This document shows positions 10,180 through 22,300 of a DNA stretch of 64,000 nucleotides, one piece after another. Location: positions 50,160,750 to 50,224,749 of the forward strand of contig NC_081554.1 in NCBI RefSeq assembly GCF_963082655.1, read 5' to 3'. The position numbers and the translations under genes are program-made. The notes under the pieces were generated by a model. That model did no database searches. It was not told the origin of the DNA and saw only the letters and a program-made list of their open reading frames with translations. This DNA comes from Stomoxys calcitrans (lineage: Eukaryota > Arthropoda > Insecta > Diptera > Muscidae). How positions within the stretch are numbered: the first letter of the stretch is position 1; every line of letters starts with the position of its first letter.

Positions 10180-11478
10180 ATGCCCTCCACCATAGGATGG
10201 GGGTATACTAATTTCGTCATCCTGTTTGTAACTCCTCGAAATATTCATCTAATACCCAAGAAGGTGTATATATTTCTGATCGTGATGACATTTTAAGTTG
10301 ATGTAGCCATGTCCGTTCGTCTGTCCGTCTGTCCGTCCGTCTGTCTGTCCGTCCGTCCGTCTATCTTTCGACAGCACGCTTACTTTCGAAGAAGTACAGC
10401 TAGCCGCTTGAAATTTTGCACAAATACTTCTTATTAGTGTGGGTCAGTTGAGATTGTAAACTGGCCATATCGGTCCATGTTTTGATATAGCCACCATATA
10501 AACCGATTTTGGTTCTTGACATCCTAAGCCACTAGAGGGCGGAATTCTTATCCGATTTGGCTGAATTTTTGCATGCGTTGTTTCGTTATGTCGTCCAACA
10601 ACTGTGCCAATTATGGTTCAAAACGGTCCATAGCCTGATACAGCTCTCATATAAACCGATCTGGTGTCTTGACTTCTTCAGCCTCTAGAGGGCACAATTC
10701 CTATCCGATTAGGCTAAAATTTTGCATGCGGTGTTTCGTTATGACGTCCAACAACTGTGCCAAGTACGGTGTAAATCGGTCCATAACCTGATATAGCTGC
10801 AATATAAACCGATCTTGGATCTTGACTTCTTGAGCCTGCAGAGGGCGCAATTCCTATCCGATTTGGCTGAATTTTTGGATGAGGTGTTTTGGTACGATTT
10901 CCAGCAAATTTGCTCAGTATGGTTAAAATCGGTCCCTAACCTGATATAGCTGCCATATAAACCGATCTGGGATCTTGACTCCTTGAGCCTGCAGAGGGCG
11001 CAATTATTACCCGATTTGGCTGAAATTTTGCACGCGGTGTTTCATTATGACGTCCAACAACTGTGCCAAGTACGGTGTAAATTGGTCCATAACCTGATAT
11101 AGCTGCCATATAAACCGATCTTGGATCTTGACTTCTTGAGCCTCTAGAGGGCGCAATTCCTATTCGATTTGGCTGAATTTTTGCATGAGGTGTTTTGGTA
11201 TGATTTCCAACAAATATGCTCAGTATGATTATAATCGGTCCATAACCTGATATTGCTTGAGCATCTAGAGGGCGCAATTATTACCCGATTTCGTTGAAAT
11301 TTTGTATAACGGCTTCTCCCATGGCCTTCAGCATACGTGTCAAATATGGTCTGACTCGGTCTAAAGCCTGATACAGCTCCCATATATACCGATCTCCCTA
11401 TGAACTCGACAAATGCGATCCATGGTGGAGGGTATATAAGATTCGGCCAGGCCGAACTTAGCACACTTTTACTTGTTT
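10180..11478 (+). repeat. Family A repeat, copy A6 (complete, about 7 units)
   Basis: Left end CCCTCCACCATAGGATGGGG. A GTCCGTCTGTCC microsatellite runs at 10311-10370. The body has about seven units with the CTCTAGAGGGCGCAATT variant. Right end CCATGGTGGAGGGTATATAA, then the hairpin TTCGGCCAGGCCGAA and CTTAGCACACTTTTACTTG. ORFs of about 100 residues on the - strand are unit translations. Confidence 0.85.
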
Positions 11479-12299
11479 TCTACAAAGATATACATTTTGA
11501 GTTGGGGAGAGATCTATGCCTAAAAATAATTTTTCCAATTAGGTATGTGTCTATACAAAAGGCTAAGATTTGTATTCTTTTCATGTCATGTTTTACGCCT
11601 CTCATTTATGTCACATTTAATTTTACACCCCAAATTCAAGAGACAGTTTTTGACATATCATCAACTGCAAGATGAGCTTGTTTTTATCACATTTCCTTGT
11701 GCGCACTTTCAATTGTGGTATCTGGTGGAGGAGGCGGCTTTAAGTTCAATCAACTCTATAATTATGTTTTGTGTGTTTTCAGATTACTCTGAACTTGAAA
11801 GCCAATCAAGAAAGCGAAAACGGAAAACAACGCATTACACAAAATGAGAAATTCCCAGGAAATGACATGACACCGATAGTAACATTTTTCTGAAGGTTAA
11901 GAAAATGACACACATATGAGTGAATATTTGGACGTGCACGAAAACGACATCCGACATATTAAACAAAACAATTAAAAGTTACTTTATTTTTGAAACAAAC
12001 ATGATTAGTAATTACTACAATAATTAACAATCAGAGATTTCAGTAGCGCCAATAGAGCTCTCGAAAGTAAAAGTTGAATCTCAAAGAGGGATTATTCAAT
12101 GAAGTGTGGGGGGAATATAATACAGGACTATAATCAACGTCTTTTTACATGTCGAAGAGTTGTTTTTCGACACTACAAAATATATACAGGGTAGCTGATA
12201 CGAAGTGTCAACAAGTGTTATATGATATTTGTTTTATTGGCAGCTAATCTTACAAGCAAACAAGCCACAAAAGGCTTTACTTCTGAGTTTTTTTTTTTA
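11479..12299. other. Unique AT-rich stretch, nothing recognised
   Basis: Two overlapping + strand ORFs of 91-100 codons lack features of known families. No repeat is identified. Confidence 0.4.
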
Positions 12300-12355
12300 A
12301 ACAAGTAAAGAAAGGCAAAAGTTGAGCGGAGCTGACCATATAATACCCTATACTA

Positions 12356-12592
12356 TTGGGTTGCCCAAAAAGTAATTGCGGATTTTTCATATAGTCGGCG
12401 TTGACAAATTTTTTCACAGCTTGTGACTCTGTAATTGCATTTTTTCTTCTGTCAGTTATCAGCTATTACTTTTAGCTTGCTTTAGAAAGAAAGTGTAAAA
12501 AAAGTATATTTGATTAAAGTTCATTCTAAGTTTTATTAAAAATGCATTTACTTTCTTTTAAAAAATCCGCAATTACTTTTTGGGCAACCCCA
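12356..12592. mobile_element. MITE with TTGGGTTGCCC inverted ends, copy 1
   Basis: A 237-bp element flanked by TA. The terminal inverted repeats are about 30 bp, beginning TTGGGTTGCCCAAAAAGTAA on the left with its complement (variant TGGGG) on the right. The non-coding interior contains CAGCTTGTGACTCTGTAATT. Four other copies occur in the window. The TA target and size fit a mariner-derived MITE. Confidence 0.85.
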
Positions 12593-12599
12593 TACTACT

Positions 12600-15395
12600 T
12601 AGCAAATGCAAGAGCATGTACATAGCTACTATAGCCATAGACCTATTACGTTGGGGTATATTCAGAAGTCGGAGAATGTATGGACGATGTCTAGTGAGGA
12701 AACACTAGAACTACTCATTGAAAGACATTTCCCGGGAAATTCTACAACGGACAACATGACGCTAGAAGAGGTTGTCACTGGTATGCATTCGTCGGAGGTT
12801 ATTAGGACCATTAAGTCTGAGCCGAAAATCTTTTAGGCGATAAGAAGTTTCGATTTCTTTAAGTCGCCAGGCCCATGTGATGAAGTATCGCCGGTTGAAT
12901 TACAAGTTGAGTCTGATAGACTGGTTCCTTCGCTTAAGGAAATATTCTCTGCTTGTATCAACATGTCAAATATACCTGTGGGATGCAGCGACACGAAGTT
13001 CAATTTCATTCCGAAAACAGGAAAACCTTACCACACGAAGGTGAAAGATTTTCGCCCTATAAGTCTGTCATCCTTTATGGTGAAGACTCTTGAGAGATTG
13101 ATTGAAACATATCTTAGGGCAAAGATCCCTGGAGATCGCCTATCTCGGCAGCAGCATGCATATAGTAAAGGCAAATCCACAGAAACAGCCCTTCACGTCC
13201 TAGTCGACTACATAGAGGGTTATCTCGCTGTCAAGGAATATACAATGGTAGCATTTCTTGACATTGAAGGTGCTTTCAATAATCCAAAACCGACGTCAAT
13301 CATGAAGGTGTTGGAGTTTCTAGGCATCAACTCTACCGTAAAAACGTTTATTAATAACTTGCTTACTAAAAGATGCATTACGGCAGGCTTGGGATCAGTG
13401 GATCTAAAAAGATGGGTAAGCAGAGGAACTCCTCAAGTAGGGGTACTATCTCCTCCACTATGGAATATAGGCATTACAAACAACAAATACAACAAATTTT
13501 GCCCATGAGCATTCCACTAAGGAACAGGGGCAAACTTCTCACATATCAATGAGTGCAGTCCGATTCAAGTTTTAAGCTTAATGACAAGGGAACTCCTTTT
13601 TATAGCGACACCTCTTTGGAGAAAAGTTTTTACATGGCGTAGTATCTCACAAATGTTGCCAGCATTAGGAAGGGAAAACGACCGCTGAAAATTTTTTTCT
13701 GATAGTCCTGCCAGGATTTGAACCCAGGCGTTAGGGTCATAGGCGGACATACTCACCTCTGCGCAACAGTAGCCTCCATATAGAAATTAACAATATACTA
13801 TTGTCTCTCGAAGAAAAAGGTGTAAAGTGGTCGCATATGCTGATGACGTGGCAATTGCGGTTAGGGGAATGATTCCCAGTACTCTAAGAGATATACTTTA
13901 GAAAACTTTACGTGCAACAGCGAAGTGGGCTACCGAAAGTGGTCTAGGCGTAAATCCGTGCAAGACAGAAATAGTTCTTTTCAGCATGAGATACAAGTTA
14001 CCTACAGTGCCACTTGTCTGCTTGGGAGGAGAGAATGTTCCATTTACAGAAAGCGCAAATACTTGGATGTTTTGTTGGACAGGAAATTGAACTTCAAATT
14101 CAAACACTTTGGAAAGGGCAAGAAAGGCAACTCTTGCCCTATACATAGGCAAGAGAGCCTTTGGCAAAAGTTGGGGATTTAGACCGCGCTTTATGCATTG
14201 GGTATATACAGCAGTTATCAGACCTATAATGCTATATGGTGTTGTGCTCTGGTGGACGGTACTTCAAAAGTCCATTTATTATTCCTTAGTCAACCGGATC
14301 CAAAGAATGGCTTATTTGTGCATCACTTCCTCACTGAGAACGACACCAACTGATGCACTGAATTTAATGCTACACCTAATGACTGTGGGCATTGTGCCTA
14401 GACAATTGCTGCGACCACCGCCGTGAGCCAAAGCTTTCTCTTTGGTCATGTGATGGCTATGGACACTGTGTTATCTTTGACACAATGTCCGATGTTCCAG
14501 GCAGTGTGGATTACACCCTATCTGAGCCGCTTTTTGATAAAAAGTACTCTGCCACTATTCCTGATAGAACCAATCGGAACTTCAATATCCCTGCCAATAG
14601 AAGTTACATAGACTTCTATACGGACGGTTCCAAACTAGACAACCATATGGGTTTTGGGGTGTACTCTAATGATCTAGAACTGGTCATATCGAAAAGATTA
14701 TCCGACCACGGCAGTGTGTATCAAGCGGGGATCCTTATCTTCCTTATCTTCTCAGACAGCCATTAAATCCCTGGAGAACGTATTTCTGAACACAAAAATC
14801 GCCCTAGACTTTCGCAGATCCCTCAACGAGATGGCTGAACAGTTCAAAATTCACCTGTTCTGGGTACCGGGCCACAGAGACATGGCAGAGAATTGTACAG
14901 CGGACGAGCTAGCGAGACTTGAAACTATCTTACACATTCCAGGGAAACTTGAATCAGTGAGCTAGAGGCATCTAGCGACATGTAAGCTAAGTTTTCAGAA
15001 CCAAGTCCGAAGGATAACGAATGATGGATGGTCACAAACAGGGGGCTGCGAGCATTCCAAATCTATGTGGCCTAATATAGACTTGAAGGGGTCTACCACT
15101 TTGCTGTCACTGGCAAGAACAGACGTCTCAGTCATTATGTCCGTCATGACAGGTCAATGTCTAATCGGAAAACATGCTGATAGGCTGAAGGTTGCCAGCA
15201 ACGACTTTTGCAGAAGTTGTGAGGACATCGAAGAAGAAGAGACTATACAACACCTTTTGTGTGTGTGTCCCGCACTGGCAGTCAGAAGGAGTTCCACTTT
15301 AAGTTCTCATTTCTTTGTGAACCTGTCTAATTTAGCGGATGTGAACATTCGCAAGTTGTTGGGCTTTTTAAAGTGATCTGCATGGTTTAACGATA
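12600..15395 (+). pseudogene. LOA/I-type non-LTR retrotransposon ORF2 remnant (RT + RNase H)
   Basis: From left to right: KSPGP (pre-RT), FIPKTGKPYHTKVKDFRPIS and LSRQQHAYSKGKSTETALH (12963-13508), VAFLDIEGAFN, RGTPQ, and after a SINE insertion VAYADDVAIAV (YADD at 13836-13847). These are the fingers and palm of a non-LTR reverse transcriptase. Downstream come KATLALYIGKRAFGKSWGFR (thumb), an RNase H with FYTDGSKLDN and LFWVPGHRDMAENCTADELA, and a Cys/His tail FCRSCEDIEEEETIQHLLCV. It is broken by an in-frame stop at 12834, frameshifts near 13900, 14170, 14420 and 14760, and the SINE at 13506-13777. An RNase H after the RT fits the I/LOA group rather than Jockey. Confidence 0.82.
13506..13777 (-). 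mobile_element. tRNA-derived SINE (family S), - strand copy inside the RT
   Basis: On the - strand it starts with a tRNA-like head (A box around GCGCAGAGGTGAG, B box GGGTTCAAATCCTGG). The body follows (CAGCGGT, ATGTAAAAACTTTTCTCC, GGAGTTCCC) and it ends CTGTTCCTTAGTGGAATG. It interrupts the reverse transcriptase between LSPPLWN and YADD. Confidence 0.8.
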
Positions 15396-16533
15396 GGAAT
15401 TAGAAGGCATTTTCCATCTTCTGTTCGCGATGACAGACTGACTGTCTGTTATGTTCATCCCGTATTCTTAACTTCAGACATAGAGCTGCATTTGTTGCAA
15501 TCATATTTTTTCAACTACAACCTGCATCTCGCATATCTGCAGAACATTTTCAATTATTTGACCCAATTATAGAAAATATCATTCCCATTTGGCAGCAACT
15601 ACCACACCCGTTTGTTATTTAATTCAAAATAAAGGAAAATATATGCGTTAAAAAAAAATACTTTGCATTGCAATCTTACAGCGGCATAACCTGCAGCTCA
15701 AATATCTGTCCAACAACATGTCCAATCATTTGACCTACATATAGCAAAATTCCATAAATTAAAGCACCCGCTTGCATCAATTCAATTATCATGAGGGGAA
15801 AAAATTGAAGTGGCACAATAAAAAGCGCGTGCCTCACATTACATGGCGCTTTAATTCATCACGCCATTAAGGGGACAGATATGATTTAACCCCACACATA
15901 AAAATATATGCCTTCCTAGTGAAATGCAACTCATACTAACTGCAAACGATTCTGGTGGCGAAGAGCATGAGGATTGGGAGGAGGCGCGCAAAAAAGCATC
16001 CAATTAAAAAAGGAGCCAGCAGCAGCCGAGTTTACAAATACTTTAATAAGCGAATGGAATGAGTGAAAAAACTTTATACAGGGTGTGTAATGTAGACGAG
16101 AATATGTTTTACCCCGGAAAAGCCAAACACAACAACGAAGGGATGGATGAAACAACAAAACATGAAGAAAACGACTTAAGCCCGAAGTCACAAAAAGAAA
16201 ATTCAGGAAGAGCAGCAGCGTATCTGGATGTGTTACAAAATCCCTAATGGTCTAGTGACACATTGCACATAAACACATTGCAACATTTGTGCACTTCTTT
16301 ACTGTTGCAACATAAAACCGAAGTGTCAGCCAGCACAGCCAGTTGTAACCGAAAGTTTCTCGCTACTTCGTGTGTAATCCAGTAGAATGTGTGAGATACA
16401 CAGCACTTAGGTTATTGTATCTTTTGGATAGAACCGCTCTGATTTGGTTAGCTGAGTAATGGAAGGAGGGTTGGTTTTCCCAACCCCCTCTAACACTGCG
16501 ACAAACATGACAACACAAAAACACTATGAAATT
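15396..16533. other. Unique AT-rich stretch, nothing recognised
   Basis: Short ORFs on both strands around 15931-16247 overlap each other and show no family features. No repeat family is identified. Confidence 0.4.
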
Positions 16534-17231
16534 CTCTCAATCACTAGCCGAGAGTGAAGCTGAGTGGTACACATGGGTAGTAGAAACGTACTGAGATGGG
16601 CCTTGAAAAACGGGGTTTTAATTTTTTATAAAAATTTGATTTCGGAGAAAGTTAAAGTGAACTTTGTTTTTTAATAGAAAATTTTGTCAAAATTTGATTT
16701 TTATGAAAAATTAAGTCGAAAATTTCTTTTAGTAGACGTTTCTTCAAAATTCGTAGAAAATCTCGTGGATATTTGATTTTCAGAGAAGATCTCGTGGATG
16801 TTTGATTTTCAAAGAAAATGCCCGGATGTTTAATTTTTGCAGAAAATTTCTTCGAAATTTGATTTCATACGAAATTTGATTTTATGCGAAATTTCGTTGA
16901 AATATAATCACATCCGAAATTTCGTCGAAATTTGATTTGCATAAAAATTTCGTTGAAATTTAATTTGCATTAAAATTTCGTTGAAATTTTATTGTCATAG
17001 AAAATTTCACCGAATTTATAAGTTTTCTTTCAACCACTAGCCCAGAGTAAAGCTAAGTGCTACACATGGGTAATAGAAAAGTGCTGAGATGGCCCTTGAA
17101 AAACTTTTTTTTATACCCTCCACCATAAGATGGGGGGTATACTAATTTCGTCATTCTGTTTGTAACTACTCGAAATATTCGTCTGAGACTTGATCGTCGT
17201 GACATTTTATGTCGATCTAGCCATGTCCGTC

Positions 17232-17262
<31 letters not shown>

Positions 17263-18860
17263 TGAAAGCACGCTAACTTCCGAAGGAGTAAAGCTAGCCG
17301 CTTGAAATTTTGCACAAATACTTCTTATTAGTGTAGGTCGGTTGGTATTGTAAATGGGCCATATCGGTCCATGTTTTGATATAGCTGCCATATAAACCGA
17401 TCTTGGGTCTTGACTTCTTGAGCCTCTAGAGGGCGCAATTCTTATCCGATTTGAATGAATTTCGGCACGACGTGTTTTGTCATGCTATCCAACATCTGTG
17501 CCAAGAATGGTTTAAATCGTTCTATAACCTGATATAGCTGTCATATAAACCGATCTTGGGTCTTAACTTCTTGAGCCTCTAGAGGGCGCAATTCTTATCC
17601 GATTTGAATGAATTTTAGCACGACGTGTTTTGTTATGTTATATCCAACAACTGTGCCAAGTATGGTTCAAATCGGTTCATAACCTAATATAGCTGTCATA
17701 TAAACCGATCTGGGATCTTGACTTCTTGAGCCTGTAGAGGTCGCAATTATTATCCGATTTGCCTGAAATTTTGTACGACGGATTCTCTCATGACCGTCAA
17801 CATACGTGTTTATTATGGTCTGAATCGGTCTATATCCCGATACAGCTCCCATATAAATCGATCTCTCTATTTTACTTCTTGAGCCCCCAAAGGGCGCAGT
17901 TCTCATTCGAATTGGATGACATTTTACATAGGTCTCCATTATATAATTTAATTGTGGTCCAAACCGGACCATATCTTGATATCGCTCTAATTGCAGAGCA
18001 AATCTTTTCTTATATCCTGTTTTGCCTTAGAAGAGATGCCGGGAAAAGAACTCGACAAATGCGATCCATGGTGGAGGGTATATAAGATTCGGCCCGGCCG
18101 AACTTAGCACGCTTTTACTTGTTAATTTGATTTTATAGAAAATTAAATGGATTTTTTTAACAGAAAATTTTGTCGAAATTTTCTTTTAATCGAATATTTT
18201 CTACGAGTTCGTAGAAAATTTCGTCGATATTTGATATTTATAGAAAATCTCTGGATTGATGATTTTTAAAGGAAATCCCCTGGATGTTGAATTGTTGTAG
18301 AAAATATCGTCGAAATTTGATTTCATATGAAATCTGATTCCACACGAAACTTGATTTCTTAAGAAATTTCGTTTAAATATAATTACATACGAAATTTCGT
18401 CGAAAACTGATCTGCATTAACATTTCGTTGAAATATGATTTTCATAGAATATTTTGATTTTTATAGAAAATTTCGCCGAAATTTTGATTTTTATAGAAAA
18501 TTTCGCCGAAATTTTGATTTTCATAGATAATTTCGTCGAAATTTGATTCTCATAGAAAAATTCGTCGAAATTTGATTTTCATAGAAAATTTCGTCGAAAT
18601 TTGATTTGCATAGAAAATTTCGTCGAAGCTTGGTTTTCATAGAAAATTTCGTCAACATTTGATTTCATAGAAAATTTCGTCAAAATTTGATTTTCAAAGA
18701 AAATTTCGTCAAAATTTGACTTCGTCAAAATTATATTTTTTTCTAAAAATTTGGTCGAATTATTTTGTTTTTCATACAAAATTTCGTGGTTATTTGGTTT
18801 TCATAGAAAATTTTGATTTTTAAAGGGAATTAAGCAAAATTTTATTTTCAGATATAAAAA
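16534..18860 (+). repeat. AT-rich minisatellite array (GAAAATTTCGTCGAAATTTG units), split by a family A copy
   Basis: Units of roughly 25-30 bp built on CATAGAAAATTTCGTCGAAA and TTTGATTTT repeat from about 16610 to 17027 and from 18120 to 18840. A 78-bp spacer (ACTAGCCGAGAGTGAAGCTG ...) occurs at 16534 and again at 17028. The family A copy at 17112-18122 sits within the second segment. The 66-codon ORF at 18579-18779 is a translation of the units. Confidence 0.8.
17112..18122 (+). repeat. Family A repeat, copy A7 (complete) inserted in the minisatellite
   Basis: Left end TTTATACCCTCCACCATAAG, GTCCGTCCGTCTGTCTG tract, four to five units, right end CCATGGTGGAGGGTATATAA with hairpin TTCGGCCCGGCCGAA and CTTAGCACGCTTTTACTTG. 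Minisatellite sequence lies on both sides. Confidence 0.85.
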
Positions 18861-19026
18861 ATAAGGCCTCCTCCAGCCCAGGGCCTTACTTAAACCACTA
18901 AAGTCACATTAAAGCGATAACGCCAGCATGTTGCGTCTGCTGGAGGAGATATGGAGAAAATAGCACTGCTGTGTTGTGAGGAATCCCGAGTCTTTTGGCT
19001 GCTACTGTTAGCAATTTTTGGGCCAA

Positions 19027-19064
19027 TATAAAATCATCTGCTCTGAAACACTCTCCGGTCAATC
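19027..19064 (+). promoter_or_regulatory. Candidate core promoter (TATA box + initiator) of the nested gene
   Basis: TATAAAA at 19027-19033 is followed at 19059-19064 by TCAATC, one base off the fly initiator TCAGTY. The spacing of about 30 bases is right for TATA-Inr. It lies about 257 bases upstream of the ATG at 19318. A prediction only. Confidence 0.35.
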
Positions 19065-19317
19065 GAAAAACCGAGACTGAACCGAACGCTACTGAGGGAG
19101 GATTTGCAAATGAGTGCGTGTGTTATATCAAATTTAGCAAAAACATAAAGAAAAACACTTCCGCGTGTAAACAAACACGAAAAAAAGCCGCACCAATTTG
19201 TGTGTGTGTGTATGTTTAAAGAATAAACGTGCTTCGAGTGACAAGAAAGGAATACAAAATTATCAATTGATTACCTACGCTTTCGAATACAAACAAAAAA
19301 TCAAATCAATTTCAAAA

Positions 19318-22300
19318 ATGTGCTCAAAACTTTTTAAAATTTTAATATCAATGGTGATATTTTTAGGCGCTTGGCTTATTGTTATGCCTGCTGTCGGCCA
19401 TTGTGGCCCAGTGCCAAAAGTCAATGAGGTAAGCCAAGAAGGATATGTGGCGACGAAGACGTCGACAATGTCCTTTTTGAAAGCGAGCACCGATATAATG
19501 GATTATGACAGACTTCAGGACGCACAAGCAAGAAGAAAAAAAATTATGAATGATGTGAATGAAAAAGTTTGTTGCAATGCCATCGAAATTTAGTATAAAA
19601 TTAAATATCGACAAAAATTAAAAATTGATAAGAAAAGTCAAAGGAATTTTGGAGTAAAACAACTTGAATGTTAAACAAAAAGCAAATCGGCCAAAAATTA
19701 AAATTATACGAAGGTTAATTCAATATCAAATCAAGGCGAAAATTTAAAATAAAAATTTTCTATGAAAATCAAATATCGACAAAATGTTCACTGAAACTCA
19801 AATTTCGACGAAACTTTCAAGGAAAATCAAATTTTAACGAAACTTTCAATGAATATCAACAAAATTTGTCAAGTAAATAAAATTTCAACAAAATTTTCCA
19901 AGAAAATCAAATTTCAACGAAATTTTTCAAGAAAATAAAATTTTAACGAAATTTTCCAAAAAAATCAAATTTCAACAAAATTTTTTTGAAAATCAAATTT
20001 TGATGAAATTTTCTATGAAAATCAAATTTCGACCAAACTTTTAATTAAAATCAAATTTTGACAAAGTTTTCTACAAAAATTAAATTTCGACGAAATTTTC
20101 TTCGAAAATCTAATTTTGACGAAACTTTCTTCGGAAATCAAGTTTTGGCAAATCTTAAAATCAAATGCTGAAAATTAAATTAAGACGATATTTTCTATGA
20201 AAATCAATTTGCGACGAAATCTTATATACACTCAGAGAAATTTGTCAGTAAGAACAGCAAAAATGCTAGTAAAAACAGCAAAAGTGCTAGTAAAAACAGC
20301 AAAAATTCTAGTAAACAACAAAAATGCTAGTAAAAACAGCAAAAATGTTTGCTGAAATGGGAAATCAGCAATTTTTTCCGAAAACAGCAAACATTTTCTG
20401 CTGTTTTCAAATGATAAAAAGTTAAAAAAAGCTCAAAAATTTAATAAATTTTTCAAAAAAGTGTATATTTCTTTTTATCTTTCAATGTTACAAGCGTATA
20501 ATTTAAATTTTTTTCCAATTTTTTATGATTTGCTAACTTTTGAACGAATTTCAAAAAATTAACCCCCAAAATTGGCAAATTTATTTTATTAATATATAGC
20601 AAATGCCACAATTGTTGTTTAGAAGTTCAAAATATTTGTTTGGATTCATTCAAGAATTTTAAATTTTAATTTAATATCAGCAGTCTAATTTTTGATATCA
20701 ACAGACTAATTTCTTTGGGTGTACGCAAATCAAATTGTGTTTTTTGTGTGTTCCGTATAGACTCAAAAACGGATGAAGCGAGTTTCTTGAAATCTTGAAA
20801 ATAGGTCACTTAATTTTTTTGATATCTAAAAGAAATGTTGTCAATCCAATGAGTGAATTGAAGCGGGCTTGTCTGTATAGTCATGAGCTTTAACATAGTC
20901 CCAACAAAAATAGTCTAAAAGCGTTAAATCGCACGATCTAGGCGGCCAAATGACCGGTCCCGAACGAGAAATAAAATGTTCATCCAACTCGCCTCTTAAT
21001 AAATCCATTGTTACGTGTGCTGTGTGGCATGTGGCAACGTCTTGTTAAAACCACATGTCATGCAAGTCAAGCTCTTGCATTTTGGGCTAAAAAAGGTTGG
21101 ATATCATCAAAGATAAATTACGATTCGCATCATCTTTGAAGAAGTACGGTCCAATGATGCCAACAGCCCATAAACCGCATCAAATTGTGACTTTTTCTAG
21201 ATGCATTGGTAGCTCTTGCAATGTTTCTGGCTAATCTTCACTCCAAAATAGACAATTCTGCTCATTTACGTACCCATTGATCCAAAAATTAGCTTCGTCG
21301 CTCAACGAAAAAAGCGCGCGATGAACTTTCTTAACAGAGCACTCACTTTGATAATACAATTCAATAATTTGCAAGCGTTGTTTGTAAGAAGATTCATGGT
21401 TAAATTATAGACCAAACTGAAGATATTTGACAGTGAAACAAAACACGATATATGTATATGATATATGTAGCTGCCATATAAACAGATCTCGGTTTTTGAC
21501 TTCGGATTAGAACCTCTAGAGCGTGTAATTTTTATCCGATTTGGCTAAAATTTGGCATGAGGTATTTTGTTCTGACTCATAAAAATTGCGCCAAGAATAG
21601 TCCAAATCGGTAACCCATAACCCTATAAAGCTGCCATATAAACCGGTCTTGGATCTTGACTTCTTGAGCCTCTAGAGGGCGCAATTCTCATTCGATTTAG
21701 CTGTAATTTGGCATGAGGTATTTTCTTTTAACTTACAACAACTTTGACAAGAAGTGTATAAATCTGTTCATTGCCTGCTATAGCTGCCATATAAATTGAT
21801 CTTCGTATATGACTTCATGAGCCTCTAGAAGTCTCAATTACCAACCAATTTGGCTGAAATTTTGCACGCAATGTTTTATTGTGGCTTCCAACAGCCGTGC
21901 CAAGCATATTCCAAACAGGTGTATAACCTGATACAGCTCCCATATATATACTAAATTTCCCATGAACTATCCATTAAAGAACGGAGGATATTTTGCTCAT
22001 ATCAATGAGTGCAGTCCGATTAAAGCTTAAACCCAATGATAATGGAGACCCCTATTCCATTTTGATTTCACTTTGATTTACGTCAAGTTTTATTTGTATC
22101 TCGCCTTTAGAAAATGTTGGGAACAATGGATTTAACCTAGTTAAAAATAGCAAAGATCATAAATTTATATTTCCAATAGTAAAAAATGCAAATATAGATC
22201 AGAGGTGAAAAACTTACATTGTAGAACATGACTGAATGACGAAAGTAACAAGTCTAATGGTGACAACATTGAAGTTAACAATAGACGTCGAATACAAAGG

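Noticed and set aside
10936..11464. ORFs of about 100 codons encoding repeated peptides such as SQDPRSVYMAAISGYGPI (also 1907-2209, 2855-3242, 6147-6452, 17667-17972, 34832-35146, 47262-47456, 53986-54288)
   Set aside because: They are in-frame readings of the tandem units of family A repeats (about 140 bp), with no start context, domain or conservation beyond the DNA repeat.
18579..18779. ORF with STKFSMQIKF-type repeats
   Set aside because: Translation of the AT-rich minisatellite array.
19198..19593. 131-codon reading starting MCVCVCLKNK
   Set aside because: Its first codons are a GT microsatellite. The ATG at 19318 gives a proper signal peptide, and the frame should splice at 19566 rather than read on.
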